NCBI RefSeq assembly: GCF_016919065.1
Contig: NZ_JAFFQA010000005.1
Location: 62,001-126,000, forward strand
Source of the DNA: Desulfobulbus rhabdoformis
Lineage (GTDB): Bacteria > Desulfobacterota > Desulfobulbia > Desulfobulbales > Desulfobulbaceae
DNA length: 64,000 nucleotides
Reading direction: 5' to 3'
The notes below the pieces were generated by a model that saw only the letters and a program-made list of their open reading frames with translations, did no database searches and was not told where the DNA came from. The number at the start of each line of letters is the position of its first letter. Position 1 is the stretch's first letter. Below, piece after piece: positions 52,570 through 63,363 of this stretch. The position numbers and the translations under genes were made by a program.

Positions 52570-55500
52570 GATAATCCTCCTGATGAGAGAGTATCTCCGC
52601 AAACAGACTGGTGAGCGCAACAAACTCCTGGTCAAAAGGCTCTAAATCAGGGGGATAAAAATACCCATAGGCCGGATCGCTGCCCTCACCTGACCACAGA
52701 TAATTCCCAGCCCATGTCTTCCGCGCCGCATCCAGCTCTCCCCCTTCTTTAGCTGTTGCCCAGGCAAGACTGGTTTCAGGGAAAAAGGGCAACGGGCGAC
52801 ACTGCCCCGCTTGATAGAGATCCAGCAAGCGAAGCAAGGCCTTCTGCGGTTCTTGGACCGGCGTAAGCCGTTTGCTGGTCACAAGGTGCCCTTTCTTCTC
52901 CTTTTCCCAGGAGATATGAAGAGAGCACCTGTCCTGCTCTTGAGGGAGCACCATATTGAGACAGAGATGGTTGATCCACCACTCCATGAGATCAGCGCCG
53001 TTAAGTCGCCCTGAACGCCAGCTTACCCGGCTCCCTGCGTGGAGGTTCCCCAGCCAGCCACGCAGACGATGGCTTCCAATTGCAAGGTCAAGCTCCACAG
53101 GATCGGATGGATGGTGCAGCAGTGGTTCCACGGCCTCGGCTATGGCTCCCGCTTCTGACCGGGTCTGGGCAAACTGCATTGTCCCAAAACCAGCCTGGGG
53201 CAAACGGCCACTGGACTGGAGGCTTGCAGAAAATTGTTCCGGGTCCTGCCCTGCGAGTACGGCTGCCACCGTCTCCTGGCGAAGAAGGTAACGCTCCAGA
53301 TGGTCGAGCACAAAGGGTTCGCTCTCTTCAATGCGCAGCTTCTCTGCCCGTAGCCGCAGGCCAAGCCCCTGCTCTAAAAAAAAGCGGGTTGGATGCCGCC
53401 AGAATCCTATAAGCTGGGCAAGCTCGACTTCCTCATCCACAGATGCGGCAAGCGGACCGGGTAAAAAAGGCTCGGGCTTTTCCAGACTGTCCGCCGGCAA
53501 CCAGGCAGGATTATAACTCCCGGTGGTTGCACTGCCCGTATAACAGCGGCGACTAAATGGCTGCATGGGATGGACCGTGGTCAGCTGCTCTGAAATTGCT
53601 TCATCAGTTCCCTCTGGTGGGATTGCGCTCGCGTCAAGATAGTCACAAAGCTCACTGATCACCACCGAAGGGGGACTCAGGCTTTCATCTCGTTGACTGC
53701 GCCCCACCCAGGAAAGATAGAGCACATCCCGGGCCGAGAGTAGCGCCTCCAGGAAAAGATAGCGGTCATCGTTTCGCCTGTTGCGATCCCCCATGCGCGG
53801 TTCACCGGCCATGAGATCAAAACTGGGGGGCCGCTGACTCCGGGGAAAATCCTGATCCCCCATACCCAGCAGGCAGATTACCCGAAAGGGGACAGAGCGC
53901 ATGGGCACCATATTACAAAAGGTAACCCGGCCACTGAGAAAGGGCTGACCGCCACTGGTCTGCGAGAGCTGATCCTGAAGCTGGGCTCTGATTACGCTGT
54001 AGCCAAGCTCTGCATCAAACTCCGCAAGACGAAAATCGTTTTGTAGACTGACGATGGTCTCTTTGATCAGTCCCAGCCCGGCATCCTCCCCTTCAGGAGC
54101 AAAGAAGTCATCAACAAGGACAAGCAGATCAAGACACCATTGCTGGGGTGAGCGGGTATCTCGCAGGGCCTGCTGCCAGTGATCCAGGGTAGAGAGGAGC
54201 TGACAAAATCCGCCCAGGGACTCCGCCTCTCCCATGACCAGATCGCCATAGGGAATGACAGAACCTATTCCCCCGTCGCTTTCTCCCATGAGGTAACCGA
54301 GCAAGAGCCGATCCAGGCCGAACTGCCAGCTGTGCATGGAACCGACCTCTACTCCGAGTTCACGCCGGTGCTCACCATCAAGCCCCCAGCGGATGCCAGC
54401 ATCGCGCACCCAACGCTGCAGTTGGGGCAGCAGCGCAGCATCCAGGCCAAAACGAGCCAGCAGCAGTGGGTTTTCACAGAGTGCTAAAACCTCAGGCCCG
54501 GTAAAGCGTGAGTCAAAAAGCTGCAGCAAATCCAGAAAACAGCGAATCTGGGGCTGCTCGGAAACAAAAGACTGATCGGCAATTGACCAGGGAATGCGAT
54601 GCTCAGGCAGAGTTTCACCAAAGACCCCGTTGATCGCCTCCGCGTAGCGGCCAACATCAGGGGCACTTACCAGAATATCGCCGGGAGTCAAATCAGGATA
54701 CGCTGAGAACAGATCCAAGAGCCGATCATGGAGCACCTGAATCTCGCGCAATGGAGAGTAGCAGCAGTGAAACTGAATCGAACGGTCAGTGGCCGCAACC
54801 AGGCGCCTCAGATCAGGAGCCTTGCTTCGGTCTCGTAGCTCCAGGATATCGTTTTGCACCACCAGAAGCAGATGCTGATCCTCTGCTTCCTGATAAAGAT
54901 CGATCTCCTCCATCTGGTAGAGCTGCAACTGCTGCAAAAAATCCTGTCCGGTGCGCCCCAGAGAAACCAGCAGAGGATGCCCTTCTTCATGATACCACTC
55001 TTCCCCAACCATTCGCCCCCTTGCCCGCATGGAGGCCTGTTGTCGATTTGAGACCAGATCCCCCCAGTACTGCTGACAGGGGCTGAGGTGGTAAAGATGC
55101 AGGGGTATAAGCTGTCCCACCTGGGTAAATATCTCCAGATAGACAGGAGCCAGGGCGCTGAGGCCAAAGAGGTGCAGCCGCCCGGGGAGCAGTTCACTCC
55201 CCGGTGCTCCCCTTTCAAGCTGTTGCCTCCACCAGGCCCCCAACATCACCCGTTCGGCCTCTCCACCTTGACAGAGTGCTCGCCAAAGTACTGCCTGCCA
55301 ATGGTCGTCCTTCCCCTCCTGCCAGTGTTCAAGCATATCGGGACGGTAGACCTGATACTGATCAAAGACATCGGCAATCTTGCCACTGAGTTGGTAGAGA
55401 CGACTCTGCTCCGGATCCTGTTCCAGGTAGGCCGCCGGAGCGGCAAACCCCGGCTGTGCAAGTAACTGGGGGAGCAAAGCAAAGATACGCCACCGCAGGA

Positions 55501-55768
55501 TAGAAGCCTGAAACAGATCCTCGCCAGCTTCATTTAAACTCAAACAATCATAGAGATCCCAGATGCAACGACCGGGCAGGGGAAACTGGTGATTGGCAGC
55601 TATGCCGTTTTGCATGGCCAACTGACGACTAACCCACTGCGCCATCCCCTGATTCTGAACAACGATAATTTCAGGTGCAAGCGGGTCATCCACTGGCTGG
55701 GCCAGGTTAATGGCCAGGGCGGCAAAAAGATGTTCCAACTGGTTGGATTGATACAAAAACACTGACAA
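52556..55768 (-). CDS. recC: RecC, chi-recognition subunit of exonuclease V
   Basis: This 1070-residue protein begins MSVFLYQSNQLEHLFAALA, as RecC does, and contains LVQNQGM-like sequence (VVQNQGMAQWVS), ILVSAPDVGRYAEAI, IPWSIADQSF, and VPFRVICLLGMGDQDFPR. RecC is an inactivated helicase/nuclease that scans for chi. It is the first gene of the operon. The RecBCD genes are complete and probably functional; the chi sequence for this organism is unknown from this window. Confidence 0.95.
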   Translation of the reverse strand: MSVFLYQSNQLEHLFAALAINLAQPVDDPLAPEIIVVQNQGMAQWVSRQLAMQNGIAANHQFPLPGRCIWDLYDCLSLNEAGEDLFQASILRWRIFALLPQLLAQPGFAAPAAYLEQDPEQSRLYQLSGKIADVFDQYQVYRPDMLEHWQEGKDDHWQAVLWRALCQGGEAERVMLGAWWRQQLERGAPGSELLPGRLHLFGLSALAPVYLEIFTQVGQLIPLHLYHLSPCQQYWGDLVSNRQQASMRARGRMVGEEWYHEEGHPLLVSLGRTGQDFLQQLQLYQMEEIDLYQEAEDQHLLLVVQNDILELRDRSKAPDLRRLVAATDRSIQFHCCYSPLREIQVLHDRLLDLFSAYPDLTPGDILVSAPDVGRYAEAINGVFGETLPEHRIPWSIADQSFVSEQPQIRCFLDLLQLFDSRFTGPEVLALCENPLLLARFGLDAALLPQLQRWVRDAGIRWGLDGEHRRELGVEVGSMHSWQFGLDRLLLGYLMGESDGGIGSVIPYGDLVMGEAESLGGFCQLLSTLDHWQQALRDTRSPQQWCLDLLVLVDDFFAPEGEDAGLGLIKETIVSLQNDFRLAEFDAELGYSVIRAQLQDQLSQTSGGQPFLSGRVTFCNMVPMRSVPFRVICLLGMGDQDFPRSQRPPSFDLMAGEPRMGDRNRRNDDRYLFLEALLSARDVLYLSWVGRSQRDESLSPPSVVISELCDYLDASAIPPEGTDEAISEQLTTVHPMQPFSRRCYTGSATTGSYNPAWLPADSLEKPEPFLPGPLAASVDEEVELAQLIGFWRHPTRFFLEQGLGLRLRAEKLRIEESEPFVLDHLERYLLRQETVAAVLAGQDPEQFSASLQSSGRLPQAGFGTMQFAQTRSEAGAIAEAVEPLLHHPSDPVELDLAIGSHRLRGWLGNLHAGSRVSWRSGRLNGADLMEWWINHLCLNMVLPQEQDRCSLHISWEKEKKGHLVTSKRLTPVQEPQKALLRLLDLYQAGQCRPLPFFPETSLAWATAKEGGELDAARKTWAGNYLWSGEGSDPAYGYFYPPDLEPFDQEFVALTSLFAEILSHQEDYHATA

Positions 55769-56081
55769 CTCCGATTTCTTGGCTGTTTAAAAAAAATAAT
55801 TTTTTCTGAAAATTAATCACAATTTTAGGCAATTACCCTGTACAGCAAGCCCCCCTTCCTGAGACTCAGACAAGGAGGGGAGACCAGGAAATCCTTTAGT
55901 GCCAATGCCTTGAGGAAAAGTAGCCCCTATGATCAGAAATACTTAATTTCTTTATTTTATTTTATGGATTTGCAGAGAATTTGCTATAGTTATCTTAGCG
56001 ATAGGGAAATACCCCGTCGTCATACAGTACTCTTCATGAGTCGTTCCTTGCCCGCGCTTAACCCTTTTTCGTATTTTTTCC
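55769..56081. other. Divergent promoter region between recC and the histidine kinase
   Basis: These 313 bp separate divergent genes, so promoters for both should lie here. The first 60 bp next to recC are very AT-rich. An imperfect hairpin (CCCCCCTT / AAGGAGGGG, 55849-55880) occurs in the middle. No gene is seen and no promoter is called. Confidence 0.5.
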
Positions 56082-58928
56082 ATGAGTCACCGCATCAACT
56101 ATCAGCCTATTGTTCTGGCACTCACAGCAACGTTGCTTGTAGCCGGTCTTTTTTACCTGCCTTACCTTGCGGTGCGCTCAAAGACCATTGAGAATTTTCA
56201 CAACCAACAGGTCATCCTTGCTCGTCAGGCCTCAACCGAGTTCCAGGGATATTTCTCAACTTATGAAAAAGCGCTCATGTACCTGAGCCAGCAGCCATCG
56301 ATTCAACAGCTTGATGAGAGTGGTAAAGGACTTTTGCGCGAGTTTTACTCGTTTCACCCGGAAGATCTCAACTCCATTCTCTACCTCGATCCTTCGGACC
56401 AACCTCTTTTTGTTCATCCTGCACAAACCAGCGCAGAGAACACTACCGGCCTCTGTTCCGGCATGCACCACCAGAGCTTTGTTGAAATCGGGGAGCTTGA
56501 CAGAACGTCCAATGGGCCACCTCACCTGGCTCTCATGGCCCCCATGGTCAAAGGAAAGTCATTTTTTGGCTGCCTGGCCTTTCCTTTCCCCTATCAAAAA
56601 ATTGCAGAACAGGCCCTTGGACAAATCATTGTTCACCAACATGGTTATGTGCTGCTCTTCAGCCAGACTGGCAGTATCCTGCATGGCCCGAACCCAGGCC
56701 TCTTGGGCAAGCAATCCGAGGACCTTCATGGGGAGGAGGATGAACTCCAACTACTCAGTCGTGCGATTGACAAGGGAACAAACCAACTGCTCAAACTCAG
56801 CAGCTCACTCCTACCGCAATCGAAATCAATAGGCCCCATGTATGCGGTGCTTTACCCGGTCCGCCTGTCTCATGGAAAATCCTGGTCGATTTTGCTTGTC
56901 ACCCCGGAAAAAGAGGTTTTGGGGGCCATGGCGGAATTTCGCTCGCAATGGCTCCTGGTCACCAGTGTTGCCGTGGTGGCGGTTGGTCTGCTGAGTTTTT
57001 TCCTCTGTGGAATTGTGGATGTTCGCAAGCAGGAACAGGAAAGACGGGCCATGGAGGAAAAGCTGGCCAAACTGTTGGATCTGGTTCCCATGGGAGTGGT
57101 GGTTCTTGATGCCCAGCAGAACATGATCTATGCCAATCTTGAGGCCACCCGTTTACTCGGCCAGGAAGAACAGCGAGCACTCATCGACCATCCCCTTGGC
57201 GACTACCTGCACCCAGATTGCCGCACTGCTGTGCTCGCCCAGATCCTGAGTCCTCTTCCAGATGAACGCATCTGCATAGAACATGCGACTCTCTGCACCG
57301 CCCAGGGAAAAGAATACGACATCTCTCTGACAGCAGCAGCCTCCACCATCAGCGCGCACCCTCAATGCATTGTTTTGCTCAGAGATATTACTGAAGAGCT
57401 GCGAGCGCTGGCCTGGCAACGAAGACTGGCCATGGCTGTGGATCAGGTCAAGGAAGCAGTTCTTATCGCCGCCGCCGACGGGAGCATCGAATACGTCAAT
57501 ATCTCTGTGGGCGAGATGACCGGATACAGCCGCGGTGAGTGCATGGGCAATCCGGTCAGCATGCTCTGGGCTAAAGAGCAAGATGCCCATTTTGAGCAGA
57601 AGATGGAAGATGTGGTCGCCCTTGGAGAGGTTTGGAGTGGACGGATTGTCAATCAACGGAAAAACAGCAGCCTCTTCGTTGCCGCGGCCACGATCTCTCC
57701 AGTGCGTGATGCCCAGGGGACCATTACCCATATCGTCCTGGTTCAGCGGGATATCACCCATGAAGTTGAGATAGATACCCGTATGCGCCAGGCCCAGAAG
57801 ATGGAGGCCATTGGCACCCTGGCTGGCGGCATTGCCCATGACTTCAACAATATTCTGGGGGGCATCATCGGTTTTACCGACATGACCCTTTTACAGACAG
57901 AACCGGGGAGCGACCTGCACAGCAACCTGATGCATATTCGTCAGGGAGGAAAACGGGCAGCCGACCTGGTCCAACAGATCCTGACCTTCAGTCGGCAGTC
58001 AGCAGAAGAACTCTCCCCTATTATTCTGGCCCCCATTATCCAGGAAAGCCTCAGCTTGATGCGGGCAACCCTGCCCGCGACCATCGAAATTATCCAGAAT
58101 ATAGAGGCGGAAAAGGCCAAAGTGGTGGCGGCTCCTGTACAGATCCAGCAGATCGTCATGAACCTCTGTGCCAACGCCTTTTACGCCATGAAGGATACAG
58201 GCGGCAAACTGACCATCCGTCTCTACGAACAGAGCGGCAAACAGCTGGACAAGACTGAAAACCAGGATAAAACCTGGGCAATCCTGGTTGTTAAGGATAC
58301 CGGCCAGGGGATGGAAAACGAGACCCTGCAACGGATATTCACACCCTTTTTCACCACCAAACAACCCGGAGAAGGCACGGGAATGGGTTTGAGCGTGGTC
58401 CATGGTATCGTCCGAGAGCTTGGCGGGGAGATCACCGTCCAGTCAGAACCGGACAGAGGGACTGTGTTCACCGTTCAGTTACCGATTGTGGCCCATAACG
58501 GCAACGGCAACCTGCTTGCCAGTGAAACTGCTCTGCCCCATGGGAAAGAACACATTTTAGTTGTGGATGACGAACAAGAAATTCGGGAGACCTGTCGCAT
58601 GATGCTGGGGCATCTGGGATACACCATCACCACCACGGCCCATCCATTGGAGGTGTTGGATCTGATCGCAGCCTCCGAGCCTCCCGTCGACCTGGTTATT
58701 ACCGATCAAACCATGCCCAAAATGACCGGGCTGGATTTGACCGAACAAATTCGCAATCAGCATCCCAAAATTCCTGTAATTCTCTGTACCGGCTACTCGG
58801 ACCGGCTGAACTACGACATTGCCCGCGAGGCAGGAGCCTGTGATCTTTTGATGAAACCGGTGGACCTGCACGGTTTGAGTGTAGCGGTACGCGTTGCTCT
58901 GGAGATGACTCTTAAAATGGATACTTAA
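56082..58928 (+). CDS. Hybrid sensor histidine kinase with PAS domains and receiver
   Basis: This is a 948-residue membrane kinase. The N-terminal helix (IVLALTATLLVAGLFYLPYL, residues 9-28) and a second (WLLVTSVAVVAVGLLSFFL, about 290-308) flank a periplasmic sensor region. Two PAS domains follow (VPMGVVVLDAQQNMIYANLEA and EAVLIAAADGSIEYVNISVGE). The phosphoacceptor is His586 in GGIAHDFNNILGG. ATPase boxes are in NLCANAFYAMKDTGG, VVKDTGQGM and GEGTGMGLSVVHG. The C-terminal receiver has VVDDE and the phosphoacceptor Asp875 in LVITDQTMPKM. The kinase type (HDFNN) is that of metabolite-sensing hybrid kinases. No cognate regulator is adjacent. Confidence 0.94.
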   Translation: MSHRINYQPIVLALTATLLVAGLFYLPYLAVRSKTIENFHNQQVILARQASTEFQGYFSTYEKALMYLSQQPSIQQLDESGKGLLREFYSFHPEDLNSILYLDPSDQPLFVHPAQTSAENTTGLCSGMHHQSFVEIGELDRTSNGPPHLALMAPMVKGKSFFGCLAFPFPYQKIAEQALGQIIVHQHGYVLLFSQTGSILHGPNPGLLGKQSEDLHGEEDELQLLSRAIDKGTNQLLKLSSSLLPQSKSIGPMYAVLYPVRLSHGKSWSILLVTPEKEVLGAMAEFRSQWLLVTSVAVVAVGLLSFFLCGIVDVRKQEQERRAMEEKLAKLLDLVPMGVVVLDAQQNMIYANLEATRLLGQEEQRALIDHPLGDYLHPDCRTAVLAQILSPLPDERICIEHATLCTAQGKEYDISLTAAASTISAHPQCIVLLRDITEELRALAWQRRLAMAVDQVKEAVLIAAADGSIEYVNISVGEMTGYSRGECMGNPVSMLWAKEQDAHFEQKMEDVVALGEVWSGRIVNQRKNSSLFVAAATISPVRDAQGTITHIVLVQRDITHEVEIDTRMRQAQKMEAIGTLAGGIAHDFNNILGGIIGFTDMTLLQTEPGSDLHSNLMHIRQGGKRAADLVQQILTFSRQSAEELSPIILAPIIQESLSLMRATLPATIEIIQNIEAEKAKVVAAPVQIQQIVMNLCANAFYAMKDTGGKLTIRLYEQSGKQLDKTENQDKTWAILVVKDTGQGMENETLQRIFTPFFTTKQPGEGTGMGLSVVHGIVRELGGEITVQSEPDRGTVFTVQLPIVAHNGNGNLLASETALPHGKEHILVVDDEQEIRETCRMMLGHLGYTITTTAHPLEVLDLIAASEPPVDLVITDQTMPKMTGLDLTEQIRNQHPKIPVILCTGYSDRLNYDIAREAGACDLLMKPVDLHGLSVAVRVALEMTLKMDT

Positions 58929-59300
58929 AGCTGCGAAGCACCATTGTCTCCAGAGACGACACAGGATTAACACTTGGATTTTTTGTATTCATCCTGTTCT
59001 TTTACCTTACCAGTCGCTATCATGCACTCTATCGAGCTAGCAGAAAATTTGACGAGGCACCCATAAGCTTCCCCTTGGCAAGTTTACGGCAAACACCACA
59101 GGGTGGGTGTCTTGAATAATTAGATTTTTCAATCAAGGTCAAGGCATGCGAAAAATTTTACCGCAGGCATATACATGATATCGGAGTCTTCGCTTACCTC
59201 CGAGGATAAAATTTTTCGCATAACGCCGAGATTGGCAGAAAAAGCAATTATTCAAGATGCCCCACAGACAAACACTCACTTTACCTAACCCAAATACGTT
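58929..59300. other. Intergenic region with a family A repeat
   Basis: These 372 bp lie between the histidine kinase and the sugar kinase, which are co-directional. The family A copy occupies 59105-59262, ending 38 bp before the sugar kinase start, so the sugar kinase promoter may lie within or before the repeat. No other feature is seen. Confidence 0.5.
59105..59262 (+). repeat. Family A MITE-like repeat (copy A2, internal deletion)
   Basis: This copy is 158 bp with terminal inverted repeats GGGTGTCTTGAATAATT / AATTATTCAAGATGCCC. It has lost the right half of the internal stem (GAGGTAAACGCCAGACTCC is missing). CACA occurs before it (59097-59100) and after it (59263-59266), with an extra GGGT at the left end, consistent with a 4-bp target duplication. 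Confidence 0.85.
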
Positions 59301-60170
59301 ATGCACAAAGGCATCTTTCTTGGACTGGCGACCACAGATATCGTCTACTACGTCCCCCACCACCTCAATACAAACGAAAAATGCAAGGCAGAGCGACAGA
59401 TCGCCTTTGCCGGTGGCCCGGCGACCAATGCGGCGGTAGCCTTTGCATCCTTTGAAAACGATGCCTTTCTCATCAGCGGACTTGGCCAACACTCCCTCGC
59501 CCAGGTAGCCAAGCATGACATATCGGATTACAAAGTCAACCTGATCGATTGCACCGACCAGCCTAAACGCCCTCCGGTGCTGGCTTCCATCATGGTGGAC
59601 CTTTCCAATGGGGACCGGGCAGTGGTCTACTCCAACACAGACCTGCGCAAACTGCGCCATGACGCCGTCAACGAAACCACCTTGGAATATGCGGATCTGC
59701 TCATGCTTGACGGCTATTACCTGCCCCAGGCCATACAACTGGCCAAATGGGCGCAAATCATGGAGATTCCGGTAATCCTTGACGGCGGCAGCTGGAAGGA
59801 AGGCTTGGAAAAACTCCTCCCCCTGGTTGATTTTGCCATCTGCTCGGATAACTTCTTCCCACCAGGTTGCACTACGGCACAGGACGTACTCCACTCTCTC
59901 AATCAGGCGGGCATAAACCACATTGCCATCACCCGTGGTAGCGACGACATTCTGGCCTTTACCGAAGAGAGGACCGCACAGGTCCGGGTTCTGCCCATTA
60001 AACCAGTGGATACGCTTGGAGCCGGGGATATTTTTCACGGTGCCTTTTGCCATTACATTCTGGAGCGCAATGACTTTCTCATCAGCCTTGAGCTGGCTGG
60101 AGAAGTAGCCAGTCTCTCCTGCTCTTCACTGGGCCCCAGAGCCTGGATTGAACAGGCAAAGATTGCCTGA
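59301..60170 (+). CDS. PfkB-family carbohydrate kinase
   Basis: This 289-residue ribokinase-fold kinase has the N-terminal signature FAGGPATNAAVAFASF and the C-terminal PfkB signature DTLGAGDIFHGAF with catalytic Asp243. It phosphorylates a sugar or nucleoside; the substrate cannot be told from sequence. The central part (VDLSNGDRAVVYSNTDLRK) lacks adenosine-kinase-specific features. It starts 38 bp after a family A repeat and is convergent with the DUF2971 gene, with a short CACATATGTG palindrome near 60183-60192 between them. Confidence 0.9.
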   Translation: MHKGIFLGLATTDIVYYVPHHLNTNEKCKAERQIAFAGGPATNAAVAFASFENDAFLISGLGQHSLAQVAKHDISDYKVNLIDCTDQPKRPPVLASIMVDLSNGDRAVVYSNTDLRKLRHDAVNETTLEYADLLMLDGYYLPQAIQLAKWAQIMEIPVILDGGSWKEGLEKLLPLVDFAICSDNFFPPGCTTAQDVLHSLNQAGINHIAITRGSDDILAFTEERTAQVRVLPIKPVDTLGAGDIFHGAFCHYILERNDFLISLELAGEVASLSCSSLGPRAWIEQAKIA

Positions 60171-60201
60171 ATCGATAGATGCTCACATATGTGGGTGATC
60201 T

Positions 60202-61086
60202 CTAGCGCTGACGGAAAGGTATCTGACAGTAATCAATCCCCCGCCTCGGAACAATACCGTGCTGCTTAAGAAACATTTTAAGTGAATTCATTGAGATATT
60301 CATATTGACGGTTGGGCCGAGATACAGGTGATCCATCACGGGCGGGTCGCTATCAAGCTCAAGGGAAAACTCGATATAAGGCACAAGCATGGCATGTCCC
60401 TCACGAAAAAGGATAGGAGCCTCTGCCGTGTTGGCGATCACCGGCGAGACGATACGCCACTCCTTCTCTTCACGAAAGGAGGGGTGCTTGAGAATGGCGG
60501 CTATACGCAACAGATCGATTTCAATGGAGGCAAAGGCCTTGCGGTAGAGGCGAGAGCGTTCGCTGGCCGATGAGGTGGTCCCAGCCTCTTTTTCGGCCAG
60601 TTGCTCCATCGCATCCAGCACCTGCTTGATCAGGGCACGCTGTCGATGGGGTTCATAGATACATTTGCCTATCATGAACTCCTGTTTACGCGCACAGCGA
60701 AGAATATGATCCGGGCAAAATCCCAGGCTCACCCCCTTACCAGGCGCACTGTAGCCACGCCACTGACTGAGCAGGTTGCCATGGGAGCGAAATGAGGCGC
60801 CAAAAAGCATATGGCCATTGGTTATACGATAAGCTACCCAGTCGGCAAATTGAGCCAGGAGGTTGCCATTGGTATGACCGCCGTGAATGCGCTCCTGCAC
60901 CTCGGCCTTGATCAGGTCAGCGGTATGACGCAATTCTGCGGAATCATTCATATACCTGACATCGCTTGCCCAAATGGTTCGCGTTCCTACAATCCCCAGC
61001 AGCCCGGTGAAGGTGGTGTAATGGTAAAGCGTGGCCATGGGTATATCGGCATACAATTCCTGAGAAAGCGTATCTATCCCCTTCAT
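60202..61086 (-). CDS. DUF2971 family protein
   Basis: This 294-residue protein has the DUF2971 signature near the N-terminus: LYHYTTFTGLLGIVGTRTIWASDVRYMNDSAEL, which continues with FGASFRSHGNLLSQWRGY and SLGFCPD. The family is widespread in accessory regions and its function is not known to me; the HYT...WAS...NDS...SLSQWR-like order is similar to ADP-ribosyltransferase-fold folds, but this is not proven. It has a short gap to the convergent sugar kinase gene. Confidence 0.82.
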   Translation of the reverse strand: MKGIDTLSQELYADIPMATLYHYTTFTGLLGIVGTRTIWASDVRYMNDSAELRHTADLIKAEVQERIHGGHTNGNLLAQFADWVAYRITNGHMLFGASFRSHGNLLSQWRGYSAPGKGVSLGFCPDHILRCARKQEFMIGKCIYEPHRQRALIKQVLDAMEQLAEKEAGTTSSASERSRLYRKAFASIEIDLLRIAAILKHPSFREEKEWRIVSPVIANTAEAPILFREGHAMLVPYIEFSLELDSDPPVMDHLYLGPTVNMNISMNSLKMFLKQHGIVPRRGIDYCQIPFRQR

Positions 61087-61173
61087 ATTCCGTATCTATC
61101 CTTGTATAATCGACCTGATTTCACGCGACAAACAGGCCATATCCTGGTTGAGATTTTCACCTTTTCTTGGTAG

Positions 61174-62409
<1,236 letters not shown>

Positions 62410-62430
62410 ATTTCAGTTTCAATAAATTTA

Positions 62431-62466
62431 AAAGGCCCTGTTGCTGATAAAGCAACAGGGCCTTTT
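62431..62466 (+). terminator. Rho-independent terminator of the alcohol dehydrogenase gene
   Basis: AAAGGCCCTGTTGCT / AGCAACAGGGCCTTT is a perfect 15-bp stem with a 5-nt loop, followed by TGTTTTTT. It lies 21 bp after the stop. Confidence 0.93.
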
Positions 62467-62492
62467 GTTTTTTGGGCGAGCAAGAAGGATTA

Positions 62493-62528
62493 CCTGAATC
62501 CGTGAGCACGCGCCATCACGGATTCAGG
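62493..62528. repeat. Family C inverted repeat (perfect short copy)
   Basis: CCTGAATCCGTGA and TCACGGATTCAGG are perfect 13-bp inverted repeats separated by 10 nt. It sits two bases from the DUF2145 stop and may also act as that gene's 3' hairpin. Confidence 0.75.
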
Positions 62529-62530
62529 GA

Positions 62531-63349
62531 TTAATCAGGAAGCACTCTTAGCAATTCAGCTCCCTTGTCATACTTAAGCAGGTACTCCCCAATCGTGGTA
62601 AAGGTGGCGGTGACGGCATCACCGGGTTGGTCAGAAAGACTGACCTCACTCGTGAACCAGGAGCCTAGAAGCAGTTTAAACGGGTTGACATTAACCTGCT
62701 GTGCCTGAAAATAATCCCTCTCATTCATCTTGATGCGGGTAATATCATCGGTCTGATAGATCGCCGCATTGATCACATCAAGCACGAATTCAGTACAGTT
62801 CTGCCGCCCCAGGGTAAAAGGATTGGCAATGACTGAATAGTGCGAGTCATGAAGTGCACCATAGGTCGGTGAAGTAATGGTGGCCAGCAACCTCTGTTGT
62901 AGCTTGGGGGAAGGGAGAATAAGTCCCGCCTCAAGCTCAGCTACTCCGGCGAAAAAATCTGGTGGGAAATCTGTTACCAGGTCACTGACATCAGGCTGAT
63001 CTGCCCGCTGATACAGATTATAGATGGCATACCCTGGCAATTGCCGCCCATCTTTTGTGGTAATGGTTGAATAGACGGCAAAGGCCGTATGCGTATAGAC
63101 CATCCCCTGGGGCATCTCCGAAGCCGGTCGGCCCTTTCGGGCCAGGATGGCCACATAGGCCCCTTTCTTGGCCATGACCGTTTCTACCTTTTTAGCAAAA
63201 CGAACAATTTGCTCTGGGCTATACTGCAAGCTCTCTTTGGTCGCGCTGCTGGAAACGCTAAAACCATTTGAGCCAGATGCTGCCCAGATAAGGGAATGAG
63301 AGAGCAAGCAGAATGCCAATATGAAGCCACTGAAAATCTTTGCCACCAT
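62531..63349 (-). CDS. DUF2145 family secreted protein
   Basis: This is a 272-residue protein with an N-terminal signal peptide (MVAKIFSGFILAFCLLSHSL, cleavage near IWAASG). The mature part matches DUF2145: IVRFAKKVETVMAKKGAYVA, RKGRPASEMPQGMVYTHTAF, GYAIYNLYQ and QNCTEFVLDVINAAIY. The last motif resembles the Cys/Asn region of NlpC-type folds, but no catalytic triad is obvious. The frame extends to 63688, but ATG 63349 has AGGGGGAACTC upstream and a clear signal peptide. It follows the Ala-rich lipoprotein gene by 14 bp, so the two are one transcript. Confidence 0.85.
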   Translation of the reverse strand: MVAKIFSGFILAFCLLSHSLIWAASGSNGFSVSSSATKESLQYSPEQIVRFAKKVETVMAKKGAYVAILARKGRPASEMPQGMVYTHTAFAVYSTITTKDGRQLPGYAIYNLYQRADQPDVSDLVTDFPPDFFAGVAELEAGLILPSPKLQQRLLATITSPTYGALHDSHYSVIANPFTLGRQNCTEFVLDVINAAIYQTDDITRIKMNERDYFQAQQVNVNPFKLLLGSWFTSEVSLSDQPGDAVTATFTTIGEYLLKYDKGAELLRVLPD

Positions 63350-63363
63350 GAGTTCCCCCTGGA

